Notes under the pieces: model-generated | Database searches by the model: none | What the model was told of the DNA's origin: nothing | Seen by the model: only the letters and a program-made list of their open reading frames with translations | Translations under genes and position numbers: made by a program | In this document: in pieces, positions 35,214 to 44,191 of the stretch | Layout of the letters: every line of letters starts with the position of its first letter | How positions within the stretch are numbered: position 1 is the stretch's first letter | Origin: a bacterium M00.F.Ca.ET.205.01.1.1 | GTDB taxonomy: Bacteria > Pseudomonadota > Alphaproteobacteria > Rhizobiales > Rhizobiaceae | NCBI GenBank assembly: GCA_004791255.1 | Contig: SRUQ01000007.1 | Span: 1-64,000 of the forward strand | DNA: 64,000 nt | Direction of reading: 5' to 3'

Positions 35214-35993
35214 TCAGGCAGCGCCGAAACCAAGCACGTCGCGCATGTCGTATTCGCCGGGCGGCCGTCCGGCGACCCAGAGAGCCGCCGCGATGGCGCC
35301 GCGGGCGAACATCGAGCGATCACCGCCCGCGTGCGCCAGGGTAACCGTCTCGCCCTCGGCGCAGAAGCTGATGCTGTGCTCGCCGACGATGCTGCCGCCG
35401 CGCGCCGCGGCAAAGCCGATCTCGCCCATTGGCCGCGCGCCGGTGACACCATCGCGAACGCGCCTTGCCACGGTTTCCAGCTCAACGCCGCGCCCGCAGG
35501 CGGCAGCGTGCCCCAGCATCAACGCAGTGCCCGACGGGGCATCGATCTTGTGGCGGTGATGCGCCTCGAAAATCTCGACGTCCCAGTCGTCGGAGCCGAG
35601 CGCCTTGGCAGCCTTTTCGACCAGCCCCGTCAGCATATTGAGACCCAGCGAATAGCTGCCCGAGCGCACGATGGCGACGGTTTTGGCGGCTTCCGCGATG
35701 GCTGACAGTTCATCGGCGTCAAAGCCGGTCGAGCCGATGACCAAAGCCGGCCCGCCCCGTGCGGCGCAAAGCCTGGCGAGGTCTGCCGAGGCAGCCGGCG
35801 GGGTGAAATCGATGACCACATCGGCAAGGTCAAGCGCTTCGTCGCGGCCCACCAGCCCTTCGCCGGGAACGCCCGGCCTGTGAAAGCGGCCCGCAAGCGC
35901 CAGCCGCGCATCGACCTCGACGGCCTCAGCCATCTGCCGTCCCATCCGGCCCAGCGCCCCGGCAATGGCGATTCTGATCGGTGGCTTGGACAT
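35214..35993 (-). CDS. dapB: 4-Hydroxy-tetrahydrodipicolinate reductase
   Basis: 259 residues. NAD(P)-binding motif IRIAIAGALGRMGRQMAEAV near 6-25 (the first Gly of GxxGxxG is retained) and the substrate-binding catalytic motif EAHHRHKIDAPSGTALMLG near 150-168 with the His-His-x-His-Lys core. C-terminal dimer region GDRSMFARGAIAAALWVAGR. It reduces the cyclic intermediate of the lysine/diaminopimelate pathway. It is shorter than many DapB (about 270) but complete. It lies 11 bases behind the helicase gene. A second dapB elsewhere in the genome is possible. Confidence 0.9.
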   Translation of the reverse strand: MSKPPIRIAIAGALGRMGRQMAEAVEVDARLALAGRFHRPGVPGEGLVGRDEALDLADVVIDFTPPAASADLARLCAARGGPALVIGSTGFDADELSAIAEAAKTVAIVRSGSYSLGLNMLTGLVEKAAKALGSDDWDVEIFEAHHRHKIDAPSGTALMLGHAAACGRGVELETVARRVRDGVTGARPMGEIGFAAARGGSIVGEHSISFCAEGETVTLAHAGGDRSMFARGAIAAALWVAGRPPGEYDMRDVLGFGAA

Positions 35994-36004
35994 GGAACCG
36001 CCGG

Positions 36005-38098
36005 CTATTTCCACATGCCGCGCATGCGTGCGCCGATATCGACACGGACGTCGGGCCGTGGCGCCCTGCCCTGAGCCGCCTGCACGGGCGGCCACGACAT
36101 CTGTTCGAACGCACCGAGGATCGAGGCCGGGATGAAGCGGGTCCGCGAGGCATAGACATGGCGGTCGCCGCGGGCCGGCTGGTTGTGCGGAAAGAAGCGC
36201 TGCGGCATGACGAGGTTGAGACTGTCCTTGGCCCGCGTCATCGCCACATAGAGCAGCCGGCGCTCCTCGTCGATGTCCTCCTTGGTGCCGACGCCGAGAT
36301 CGGCCGGAATGCAGCCATCGATCGTGTTGAGGACAAACACGTTCTTCCACTCCTGGCCCTTGGCCGAATGGATGGTCGACAGGATCAAATAATCCTCGTC
36401 GCGATGCGGCGGACCGGCCTGGTCGCTGGTGGCGTCGGGCGGATCAAGCGTCAGCTCGGTCAGGAAGCGTTCGCGCGAGGCATAGCCCTGGCCGATCTGC
36501 TCGAGCTGCAGCAGGTCGGCCCGGCGCGTGGTCGCATCCTCATGGATGCGCTCAAGATGCGGCTCGTACCAGAGCCTGACCTGTTCGAGATCTGCCGGCC
36601 ATTTGGCGCCGGCGCGCAGGCCTGAATAGAGCGAGACGAAGCCCGGCCAGTCGTCCGCGGCGCGCTGCGGCGGGCGCCAGCCGGCCAGCCCCATCGCTTC
36701 GTCCAGCGCCGACGTCATGGCGTCGACCACTTGCCCAGCAGCCGACGGGCCGATGCCGGGCAAAAGCTGCAGCACACGAAAGCCGGCGACGCGGTCGCGC
36801 GGGTTTTCGGCGAAGCGCAGCACAGCCAGCACGTCCTTGACATGCGCGGCGTCGAGGAACTTCAGCCCGCCGAACTTGACGAAAGGAATGTTGCGCCGCG
36901 TCAGCTCTATCTCGAGCGGGCCGCTGTGATGCGAGGCACGGAATAGCACCGCCTGCGATTTCAGTGCGGTGCCGACCTCGCGCTCGGCCAGGATGGCGTC
37001 GCAGACGAAATTTGCCTGCTCGGCCTCGTCGCGCACCGTCACCAGCCTCGGCTTGTCGGTCGATTTGCGTTCCGTCCACAGGTTCTTGGTGAAGCGCTCC
37101 GATGCCTCGCCGATCACCGCGTTGGCGGCGGCGAGAATGGTCTCGGTCGAGCGGTAATTGCGCTCCAGCATCACCATTTCGGCGGCTTGCTCGAACTGCT
37201 TGGGAAAGTCGAGGATGTTTCGCACCTCCGCGGCGCGGAAGGAATAGATCGACTGCGCGTCGTCGCCGACTACGGTCAGCCCGGCGCCATCCGGCTTGAG
37301 CGCCAGCAAGATCGAAGCCTGGAGCCGGTTGGTGTCCTGGTATTCGTCGACCAGCACATGGTCGAAACGGCCGCCCAGATGCGCCGCGATCTCCGGTTCG
37401 GCCGCCAGCTGCGCCCAGTAGAGCAGCAGATCGTCGTAATCGAGCACATTCTGCGCCTGCTTGGCCTCGACATAACCGGCGAACAACTGCTTCAACTGTT
37501 CGGTCCAGCCGGCGCACCAGGGAAAGGCGGAGCCCAACACCTCGCCGAGCGGCGCCTGCGCGTTGACGGCGCGCGAATAGATGGCAAGGCATGTGCCCTT
37601 GGCGGGAAAGCGCTGCTCGGTCTTCGAGAAGCCGAGTTCGTGCCGGACCAGATTCATCAGGTCGGCCGAATCCTCGCGGTCATGAATGGTGAAGGCCGGA
37701 TCAAGGCCGATCTCCAGCGCATAGTCGCGCAGCAGCCGGGCGCCGATGCCATGGAAAGTGCCGGCCCACGTCAGCGCGTCGGTGACCACCGCTGCGTCGC
37801 GGCCGAGCACCTCGCCGGCGATGCGCTCGACCCGCCTGGCCATTTCGGAGGCGGCGCGGCGCGAGAACGTCATCAACAGGATGCGGCGGGGGTCGGCGCC
37901 CCTGACGATCAGATGGGCTACGCGGTGCGCCAGTGTGTTGGTCTTGCCGGAGCCAGCGCCGGCGATGACCAGCAACGGCCCGGCGATCTGGCCATCGCCA
38001 TGTTCGACCGCCTGGCGCTGGGCGTCGTTCAGCCGGGCGAGATAGGCAGGCTGGGCGGCCGGTTCGCGAATGATCGAATCATGGGCGGCGAGGTTCAT
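36005..38098 (-). CDS. UvrD/Rep-family ATP-dependent DNA helicase
   Basis: 697 residues of superfamily 1A. The Q-motif and Walker A are LNDAQRQAVEHGDGQIAGPL and VIAGAGSGKTNTLAHRVAHL; motif II is VLVDEYQDTNRLQAS; motif III VVGDDAQSIYSFRAA; motif IV LERNYRSTETIL; motif V TIHSAKGQEWKNVFV and motif VI RRLLYVAMTRAKDSLNL. It is slightly shorter than E. coli UvrD (720) and lacks a long C-terminal tudor-like extension. Likely role in repair or replication-conflict resolution. A second UvrD gene is usual in rhizobia, so the symbol is withheld. Confidence 0.9.
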   Translation of the reverse strand: MNLAAHDSIIREPAAQPAYLARLNDAQRQAVEHGDGQIAGPLLVIAGAGSGKTNTLAHRVAHLIVRGADPRRILLMTFSRRAASEMARRVERIAGEVLGRDAAVVTDALTWAGTFHGIGARLLRDYALEIGLDPAFTIHDREDSADLMNLVRHELGFSKTEQRFPAKGTCLAIYSRAVNAQAPLGEVLGSAFPWCAGWTEQLKQLFAGYVEAKQAQNVLDYDDLLLYWAQLAAEPEIAAHLGGRFDHVLVDEYQDTNRLQASILLALKPDGAGLTVVGDDAQSIYSFRAAEVRNILDFPKQFEQAAEMVMLERNYRSTETILAAANAVIGEASERFTKNLWTERKSTDKPRLVTVRDEAEQANFVCDAILAEREVGTALKSQAVLFRASHHSGPLEIELTRRNIPFVKFGGLKFLDAAHVKDVLAVLRFAENPRDRVAGFRVLQLLPGIGPSAAGQVVDAMTSALDEAMGLAGWRPPQRAADDWPGFVSLYSGLRAGAKWPADLEQVRLWYEPHLERIHEDATTRRADLLQLEQIGQGYASRERFLTELTLDPPDATSDQAGPPHRDEDYLILSTIHSAKGQEWKNVFVLNTIDGCIPADLGVGTKEDIDEERRLLYVAMTRAKDSLNLVMPQRFFPHNQPARGDRHVYASRTRFIPASILGAFEQMSWPPVQAAQGRAPRPDVRVDIGARMRGMWK

Positions 38099-38150
38099 CG
38101 CCCATCAAGCATCGTTTCCGCTTTGTTCGCAATGTCGTTGTTCGCGACAG

Positions 38151-38324
38151 CTAACGCCTGGGATCGACACCCATCGCCGCCGACTGCTGGCGCAGGGCTT
38201 CGCGATCATTCTTCGGTGCCGGCAACAGGATCGGGTCGAAGTCGTCGGGCACCTCGTCGATGGTCTTGCGTATGAGGCGATAGGTGACAAAGACCAGTGT
38301 TCCAGCCAGGAGCAGACGGATCAT
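38151..38324 (-). CDS. Small membrane-anchored hypothetical protein
   Basis: 57 residues, MIRLLLAGTLVFVTYRLIRK then a soluble tail with DEVPDDFDPILLPAPKND and ending GVDPRR. A perfect AGGAGG lies seven bases before the ATG, which makes translation likely in spite of the small size. One N-terminal membrane helix, short acidic cytoplasmic or periplasmic tail. No family recognised. It sits between the helicase gene and a small lipoprotein gene on the other strand. Confidence 0.7.
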   Translation of the reverse strand: MIRLLLAGTLVFVTYRLIRKTIDEVPDDFDPILLPAPKNDREALRQQSAAMGVDPRR

Positions 38325-38433
38325 GCGGCGTTCCTCCTTTGCCGGATCAACCGCTTGTTTGGGGTTTTGTTCCCTTCATGTGCGCCGCAACCAAACCGGC
38401 CTCACCTCGTTGTCGAACGAGAGGAGCTTGGCG

Positions 38434-38568
38434 ATGAAGAAGATTTTCCTGGCGCTGGTCCTGATCGCTCTGACCGTCTCGGCCTGCGACAACAAACTCC
38501 CGCCGACAAAGGCTCACGGTGCTGCCGAAACCCTGATCAGCGGCGCTGCCGCCGCCATCGGCAGATAA
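38434..38568 (+). CDS. Small lipoprotein
   Basis: 44 residues with GAGGAG before the ATG. The N-terminus MKKIFLALVLIALTVSACDN is a textbook lipoprotein signal peptide with lipobox VSAC, so Cys18 should be lipidated after cleavage, leaving a 27-residue mature chain. The Asp at +2 may favour retention at the inner membrane by the E. coli rule. It resembles the entericidin-like/small lipoproteins often found in alphaproteobacteria, but the resemblance is only in layout. Function unknown. Confidence 0.75.
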   Translation: MKKIFLALVLIALTVSACDNKLPPTKAHGAAETLISGAAAAIGR

Positions 38569-38581
38569 GCCGGCATTTCCG

Positions 38582-38782
38582 TCACTGCATGGCAGCGATG
38601 CATTCCTCCAGGCGCTCGAGGCGGAATTTGGCGTTGCGCAGTTCGTGCCCTGCGTCCTGCCGTTTCTGGCGGCCATGAGGCGAAGGGGCTGCGGTCAGGT
38701 TGCTCTCGAGTTCGGCTATACGCGCCCGCACCTGCCGCGCCTCGTCCTGGCGCAACGCCTTGATCCATCCACGCCCACGCAT
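38582..38782 (-). CDS. Small coiled-coil hypothetical protein
   Basis: 66 residues from the ATG at 38782 with GGGAAG upstream; an earlier GTG would add seven residues. The sequence RQDEARQVRARIAELESNLT and RNAKFRLERLEECIAAMQ shows two heptad-like helices separated by a Pro/Gly/Ser turn, probably an antiparallel coiled coil. No domain recognised. Convergent with the small lipoprotein gene, 13 bases apart. Confidence 0.55.
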   Translation of the reverse strand: MRGRGWIKALRQDEARQVRARIAELESNLTAAPSPHGRQKRQDAGHELRNAKFRLERLEECIAAMQ

Positions 38783-38912
38783 CGGTCTTCCCGCCAGCCC
38801 CACAGCATGCGGGAGCCATTACCCGGGAGACCCTAATTTCCGGCAAGCCCAAACTTTAAAAGTTTAACGGCCGCTAATTTAGCCTGCAAAGAGAGGGCTT
38901 CCCAAAGAAGAA

Positions 38913-38946
38913 GGCCGGCGCCGCTTGGGAGGAGAAGGCGCCGGCC
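38913..38946. terminator. GC-rich inverted repeat, possible terminator
   Basis: Perfect 10-base arms GGCCGGCGCC and GGCGCCGGCC around a 14-base loop, located between a small gene and the agmatinase gene, about 75 bases past the agmatinase stop codon on that strand. There is no T run, so it may be a weak terminator for the minus-strand catabolic cluster or a structural element. Confidence 0.4.
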
Positions 38947-39021
38947 AAGCGGATATATCAGGTCCGCCGCACAATGCATCTTATCTGAGTCTCTGGTTGG
39001 CGTCATGGCCGCTGTGATTGC

Positions 39022-39831
39022 TCATTCGCCGCCACCGCCGGCCGTCCGCAGCATCATACCGGCGATCTCCTTGAGGAGCTTCGCGGCCACCCCAGCTGTC
39101 AAGTTGGAGATGTCGCGGGCCGGGTTCAATTCGACGATATCGGCAGCCACGATCGGCTTGTCGACCGTTTGAATGAGACTGATAACCTGGCGGGTCGTCA
39201 GACCGCCGGGCTCGCGGTGCGAGACACCGGGTGCGAAAGCCGGGTCGAGGCCATCGAGGTCCATCGAGATATAGACCGGTGTTTTCAGGTCGAGCTTCAG
39301 ATCATCGCTAAACCGCGCCGCCTCAATCACCTCGACGCCGAACCGCTTAAACTGATCGCGATGGTGGTCGTTGATGGTGCGCAGGCCGACCTGAATGAGG
39401 CGATCGGCAAGCCGCTCCTCCATGATGCGGGCAAAGGGCGATGTGTGTGAGCGCGGATTGTCCTGATAGGCATCGTACATATCGGGATGCGCATCGATAT
39501 GCAGGATGGTGAGATTGGGATGGCGGCGGCGTACCGCGCGCAGCACCGGCCAGGAGATGGCATGATCGCCGCCAAGGCAGATCAACGGATCGCCGCACTC
39601 CAGCACACGCCCGACCTCGCGCTTGATCAGTTCCCAGGGATCGCCGGCGGCGCTGAAATCGATGTCACCGTGGTCGACAAGCCTGTCCGTCAAATCGAAC
39701 CCGGTTTCGCTCCACATGCTGTAGGCATCGGAGAACAGCTCGGGACGGATTTTCGCCGGCGCCTGCGCCGCGCCCTTGGCAAACGATGAGTTGTCGTCGT
39801 GTGGAATTCCCAGAAGTGAAATCTTGGTCAT
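39022..39831 (-). CDS. Agmatinase/ureohydrolase family protein
   Basis: 269 residues from the ATG at 39831, with GGAGG ten bases upstream. The binuclear manganese site of ureohydrolases is complete: LGGDHAISWP near 94-103, ILHIDAHPDMYDAY near 117-130, and ISMDLDGLDPAFAPGVSHRE near 195-214. The C-terminal DIVELNPARD is also diagnostic. Family members split agmatine, guanidinobutyrate, arginine or similar guanidino compounds into urea and an amine. It is the last gene of a catabolic cluster with two amide hydrolases and diaminopropionate ammonia-lyase, so its substrate may be an unusual guanidino amino acid. Confidence 0.88.
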   Translation of the reverse strand: MTKISLLGIPHDDNSSFAKGAAQAPAKIRPELFSDAYSMWSETGFDLTDRLVDHGDIDFSAAGDPWELIKREVGRVLECGDPLICLGGDHAISWPVLRAVRRRHPNLTILHIDAHPDMYDAYQDNPRSHTSPFARIMEERLADRLIQVGLRTINDHHRDQFKRFGVEVIEAARFSDDLKLDLKTPVYISMDLDGLDPAFAPGVSHREPGGLTTRQVISLIQTVDKPIVAADIVELNPARDISNLTAGVAAKLLKEIAGMMLRTAGGGGE

Positions 39832-39921
39832 CCGCGTCCAGCCTCCGTCAGGCGCGTTCAATAGACCCGGGAGTTGGCTGTCGGTAGCGATGATGTTTGG
39901 GCCAGGGGCGGTCAGACACCG

Positions 39922-41088
39922 TCATCTCCCGGCCTGGAGCCTTTGCCTGACCACGGCGACATGGAAATTCGTGCCGTGCAACAGCCCGTCATCATTGAAG
40001 TCGTAGCTGGAATTGTGCAGCGGCGCCGAGGCCTCGCCATTGCCGAGGAAGACGAAGCAGCCCGGCACACGGTCAAGGAACCGCGCGAAATCCTCGGAGC
40101 CGGTCATCGGCTCGCGAGCGACGGCGATAGCGGCGGGCTCGAAGACGGTTCTGGCTGCGGCAAAGGCGTGCTCCACCAGTTCGGCATCGTTCTGAAGCGG
40201 GACGAATTCCCTGGTGTAAGTCACCTCGGCGCCGACATTGTAGGCCAGCGCCGTTCCCTCGGCGATGACACGCATCTGCCGTTCGATCTCGGCGCTGACC
40301 TCGGGACGGAAGCTGCGGGCGTCGCCCAGGATGCGGGCAAGACCGGGCAGCGCGTTGCGGGTACCATCGGTGATCAGTTCTGTCACCGACACCACCGAAA
40401 TGTCGGCCGGGCTCAGCCGGCGCGCGACGATGGTCTGCAGATTGGTGACCAGCGCGCAGGCGGCGACCAGCGTTTCCTGCCCCGAATGAGGCCGCGCCGC
40501 GTGGCCACCCATCCCCTTCAGCACGATCTCGAAATTGTCCTCCGCAGACATGATCGGGCCAGCGCGGGTCTCGAAATGGCCGATGGGCAGGCCCGGCATA
40601 TTGTGCAGCCCAAAAATCTCGTCGAAGGGAAAGCGCTGCATCAACCCGTCATCGAGCATGGCGAGCGCGCCCTTGCCCCACTCCTCGGCCGGCTGGAAGA
40701 TGAAGCGTACCGTGCCGTCGAAGCGGCCCTCCCCGGCCAGGCGCTTGGCCGCGCCAAGCAGCATGGTCGTGTGGCCGTCATGGCCGCAGGCGTGCATGAA
40801 GCCGTCATTGCGCGAGCGGTAGGGCGCTGCCGATTGTTCGGATATGCGCAACGCATCCATGTCGGCCCTGAGCGCAATCGCCCGGTTGCCGCTGCCGCGT
40901 TTCAACGTGCCGACCACGCCGGTGCCGCCGACGCCCTCGGCGACGTCGTCGAGCCCGAACTCCCGCAACTTTGCCGCGACGAAAGCGGCGGTACGTTTCT
41001 CCTCGAAGCCAAACTCGGGGTGCGCATGCAAGTCGCGGCGCCAGGCGGTCATCTCCCGCTTCAGCTCGTCGGCATAAAGGTCAGCCAT
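39922..41088 (-). CDS. M20 family amidohydrolase (hippurate/aminoacylase-like)
   Basis: 388 residues from the ATG at 41088 behind GGGAGGG. The M20D subfamily pattern is clear: WRRDLHAHPEFGFEEKRTAA near 16-35, ALRADMDAL, then HACGHDGHTTMLLGAAKRLA with the metal-binding His residues, FIFQPAEEWGKGA and the dimer-domain GMGGHAARPHSGQETLVAA. Such enzymes cleave N-acyl amino acids (hippurate, N-acetyl-, indoleacetyl-amino acids). Its start overlaps the end of the frameshifted Zn-dependent hydrolase gene by eight bases. In this cluster it may release an amino acid from an acylated plant compound. Confidence 0.88.
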   Translation of the reverse strand: MADLYADELKREMTAWRRDLHAHPEFGFEEKRTAAFVAAKLREFGLDDVAEGVGGTGVVGTLKRGSGNRAIALRADMDALRISEQSAAPYRSRNDGFMHACGHDGHTTMLLGAAKRLAGEGRFDGTVRFIFQPAEEWGKGALAMLDDGLMQRFPFDEIFGLHNMPGLPIGHFETRAGPIMSAEDNFEIVLKGMGGHAARPHSGQETLVAACALVTNLQTIVARRLSPADISVVSVTELITDGTRNALPGLARILGDARSFRPEVSAEIERQMRVIAEGTALAYNVGAEVTYTREFVPLQNDAELVEHAFAAARTVFEPAAIAVAREPMTGSEDFARFLDRVPGCFVFLGNGEASAPLHNSSYDFNDDGLLHGTNFHVAVVRQRLQAGR

Positions 41089-42333
41089 GTATTCGTCCCT
41101 CCCGCCCCAATTCCGCAAGGCCGGCGATCACATCAAGCAGCACATTGGCGCCGGCGACAAGCTCGGCTTCCCCGGTGTGTTCGCGTGGATTGTGGCTGAT
41201 GCCGCCGGCGCTTGGCACGAAGATCATCGCGCTCGGGCCTATCCGCGCCATCATCTGCGCATCATGGCCGGCGCCGGAGGTGATGCGCCTGGACACCAGC
41301 CCCCGGTCTTTCGCGGCCGCTTCGATCCGTCGACAATATGCTGGTCGAAGATCACCGGCTCGAAACGGGCAAGCCTTTCGACTGACACCATGACGCCCAA
41401 GGTGGTGGCCAATTGTTCGAGATAAGCGGCAAGCGCCGCCTCCTCGGTCTGCAAACGATGCTCGAACGGGTCGCGCAGATCGATGGTGAAGACCGCGCGC
41501 GAGGGTATGACATTGATGGCGTTGGGCTCGAACCGCATCGTGCCCACGGTGGCAACCGTCGGTGTGTTCGAGGCGGTTGCCCGGTCGTGCAGGAAGGTGA
41601 CGACGCGGGCAGCGGCGTGGCCGGCATCGCTGCGCATCGACATCGGCGTGGTGCCGGCATGGTTGGCGTCGCCGTCGATGGTAATGCGCTGCCACGAAAT
41701 GCCTTGCAGGTTTTCCACCGCGGCAATGGGAATGCCCTCGCGCTCCAGCACCGGCCCCTGTTCGATATGCAGTTCGACATAGGCATGCGGCTTGAGAAAG
41801 CCTGGCTCCTTGTCACCGGCATAACCGATACGCGCCAATTCCTCCCCGAGCGTGCTGCCGTCGGTGCCGATGGCAGCCAGCGCGTCATCGAGGCCGACAC
41901 CGCCGGCATAGACGAGCGAGCCCATCATGTCGGGAGAAAAGCGAACGCCCTCCTCATTGGTGAAGGCGGCAACGGCGATCGGGCGCGACGGGACAAGGCC
42001 CGACGCCTTCAGCGTCTGGATCACTTCCAGCCCGGCAAGCACGCCGTAGCAGCCATCATAGATGCCCGCGTCGATCACGCTGTCGATATGCGAGCCGACC
42101 ATGACCGGCGCCAAGCCGGCGTTCTCCGGCGTCTGCCAGATCCCGAAGATGTTGCCGATGCGATCGACGGCGACATCGAGCCCAGCTTCGTTCAGCCAAC
42201 CGACGAAGCAGTCGCGGCCAAGTTTGTCCGCATCCGAGGCGGCAAGCCGCACCAGCCTGCCGTCGCAGTCGCGGCCAATGGCGCCCAGCTCGCGGATGCG
42301 GCCGAGCAGACGCTGCGCATCGATCGAAATCAT
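41081..42333 (-). pseudogene. Zn-dependent hydrolase (allantoate/N-carbamoyl amino acid amidohydrolase family), frameshifted
   Basis: The first 330 or so residues read well from the ATG at 42333: VGSHIDSVIDAGIYDGCYGV, AVAAFTNEEGVRFSPDMMGS and HIEQGPVLEREGIPIAAVEN are classic for the HyuC/AllC family. After DQHIVD the frame breaks at 41328-41332, where one base is missing (GTC GAC CGG expected). The other frame then continues with RIEAAAKDRGLVSRRITSGA, GHDAQMMARIGPSAMIFVPS and ends at 41081. The restored protein would be 417 residues, the usual length. The gene is therefore either inactive or the site of a sequencing error. Its start overlaps the end of the ammonia-lyase gene by four bases. 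Confidence 0.85.
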
Positions 42334-43538
42334 GATGCCGCTCCAAGCAATGCCTTGCCGGCCAGCACATCCGCCGCGCTTGCGCCGACCAGTTCGGCAT
42401 AGCGGCGCGGATCGGTGGCTCCCTCCGTGTTGATGACCAGCACCCTCGATTTCCGATCCAGGCCAAGGTCGGCCCTATGGTCGGCAACCGCCCGGATCAC
42501 GCCGGCAAGGCCGACACCGCCGCTTTCACCGGCAACGATGGCAGGATCGCCGGCGGTCGGTCTAGCCAGACGGCGCATCACGGAGACGGCCTCATCCTCG
42601 TCCACCGTCATGAAGGCATCGGCGGCGCGCGCCAGCACCCGCCAGGCGACCGGCGAGGCCTCATAGCATTCAAGCATCGCCATAACCGTTGGCTCATCAT
42701 GCGCAACCTTGACTGGATGCCCTGCGCGCGCTGCCCCCAGCACACAGGCGGCTCGCGCCGGCTCGACCACGACGAAGGCGGGCCTCGCATCGCCAAGCAC
42801 CATGCTGAGGTGACCGGCCAGCGCGGCGGCAATGCCGCCGACGCCGGCCTGGACGAAAACGTGGGTCGGCGCCTCCGGCAACTGGCGCAGCGCCTCGCGG
42901 ACTATCGCAGTGTAGCCCTGCATGACGAGGCCTGGAATGCGCTCATAGCCCGGCCATGAGGTGTCGGACACCACCGTCCAGGCTTTCTCATCGGCCACCT
43001 CGGCGGCCTGCCGGACCGAGTCGTCGTAATTGCCGGCGACGCGGATCATCTGCGCGCCATAGCGGGCAATGGCGGCAATACGCTCCTCGCTGACCCCGGC
43101 ATGGACAAAGATCGCCGCCCGCGCGCCGACCAGTTGCGCGCCTTGCGCGACCGAGCGGCCGTGATTGCCATCGGTGGCGCAAGCGACCGTCATGGTCGCG
43201 GCAACCGCCAGCACATCCGGCTGGTCGAGATCGGCGATGTCGACCGGGCGGCCAAGCCGGCGGCCCGCTTGCTCCAGCACCAGGCGAAACACCGCATAGG
43301 CGCCGCCAAGCGCCTTGAAACTGCCGAGGCCAAGACGAAAGCCCTCATCCTTGATATTAAGGGCGCCGAGCCCGAGTTCGCCCGCCAGCGCCGGCAGCGC
43401 ATGCAGCGGCGTCGGCTGATGATTGTCGCGATGCGACAGGAAACGCTCGACCGTATCGGCGCCGGCCGCGCCAAGGGTCTCCGCATCGGCCTGATCGAGC
43501 GGCTGGCGGTGCAAGGGATTTGGATTGAGCAGGAACAT
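42330..43538 (-). CDS. dpaL: Diaminopropionate ammonia-lyase
   Basis: 402 residues from the ATG at 43538 (GTGAGG upstream), fold-type II PLP enzyme. The PLP lysine is in LGLGSFKALGGAYAVFRLVL near 73-92 and the phosphate loop in GESGGVGLAGV. The residues ATDGNHGRSVAQGAQLVGAR, with the SDTSWPGYERIPGLVMQGYT segment, mark the diaminopropionate ammonia-lyase subgroup (E. coli YgeX). It converts 2,3-diaminopropionate to pyruvate and two ammonia. It is the first gene of the cluster; the downstream hydrolase overlaps it by four bases. Confidence 0.88.
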   Translation of the reverse strand: MFLLNPNPLHRQPLDQADAETLGAAGADTVERFLSHRDNHQPTPLHALPALAGELGLGALNIKDEGFRLGLGSFKALGGAYAVFRLVLEQAGRRLGRPVDIADLDQPDVLAVAATMTVACATDGNHGRSVAQGAQLVGARAAIFVHAGVSEERIAAIARYGAQMIRVAGNYDDSVRQAAEVADEKAWTVVSDTSWPGYERIPGLVMQGYTAIVREALRQLPEAPTHVFVQAGVGGIAAALAGHLSMVLGDARPAFVVVEPARAACVLGAARAGHPVKVAHDEPTVMAMLECYEASPVAWRVLARAADAFMTVDEDEAVSVMRRLARPTAGDPAIVAGESGGVGLAGVIRAVADHRADLGLDRKSRVLVINTEGATDPRRYAELVGASAADVLAGKALLGAAS

Positions 43539-43566
43539 CGCTACCTCACCGACTGATAGCGAGAAT

Positions 43567-43601
43567 ATATTGCAGCACAGGCGCAAAGAGCGCTGTAATA
43601 T
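43567..43601. promoter_or_regulatory. Candidate Lrp/AsnC operator between dpaL and its regulator gene
   Basis: Imperfect inverted repeat ATATTGCAGC (43567-43576) and GCTGTAATAT (43592-43601), nine of ten positions complementary, around a 15-base spacer. It lies 28 bases upstream of the dpaL start and 39 bases upstream of the regulator start. AT-rich dyads of this kind are usual targets of Lrp/AsnC proteins. Confidence 0.5.
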
Positions 43602-43640
43602 GGCTTTCGAAATGCAAGTTTATTTCGTGCGGAGACGCAA

Positions 43641-44120
43641 TTGCCCCCATCACCGTCCTCGCTGGACAGTTTCGACCTCGCCATCCTGGCCATTCTGCAG
43701 CGGGACAATACGACGCCGCAGCGGCTGATCGGCGAACAGGTGAACCTGTCGGCGCCGGCGGTGCAGCGCCGCATCAAGCGGATGGAACAGTCCGGCGTCA
43801 TCGCGGCCAATGTCGCTGTCGTCGAGCCGGCGGCGGTCGGGCAGCCCATCACCATCTTCGTCGAGGTGGAGCTCGAAAGCGAACGCGCCGAGCTGATCGA
43901 CGCCGCTAAGCGGCAATTCTCGGCGGCGCCGGAAGTGCAGCAATGCTACTACGTCACCGGTGAGGCCGACTTCATCCTGGTCATCACCGTAGCCGACATG
44001 AGCGCCTATGAGGCGCTGACCCGGCGGCTGTTCTTCGACAGCAACAATGTGCGGAAATTCCGCACTCTCGTTGCCATGGACCGCGTCAAAGTCGGATTGA
44101 CCGTGCCGCTGCCCGGCTGA
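43641..44120 (+). CDS. Lrp/AsnC family transcriptional regulator
   Basis: 159 residues from a TTG at 43641 with GGAGA seven bases upstream; there is no good ATG. Helix-turn-helix: DLAILAILQRDNTTPQRLIG followed by NLSAPAVQRRIKRMEQSGVI. The C-terminal RAM (effector-binding) domain starts near TIFVEVELESERAELIDAA and includes VQQCYYVTGEADFILVITVA. It is divergent from the dpaL cluster and most likely controls it in response to an amino acid such as diaminopropionate or its derivative. Confidence 0.88.
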   Translation: MPPSPSSLDSFDLAILAILQRDNTTPQRLIGEQVNLSAPAVQRRIKRMEQSGVIAANVAVVEPAAVGQPITIFVEVELESERAELIDAAKRQFSAAPEVQQCYYVTGEADFILVITVADMSAYEALTRRLFFDSNNVRKFRTLVAMDRVKVGLTVPLPG

Positions 44121-44191
44121 GCACCCGGCCGGTAGCTTTTCTGCCATGCGTCTGCCATTCTCCGGCCGCGAATTCGGCGGCGGAGGCGCGC

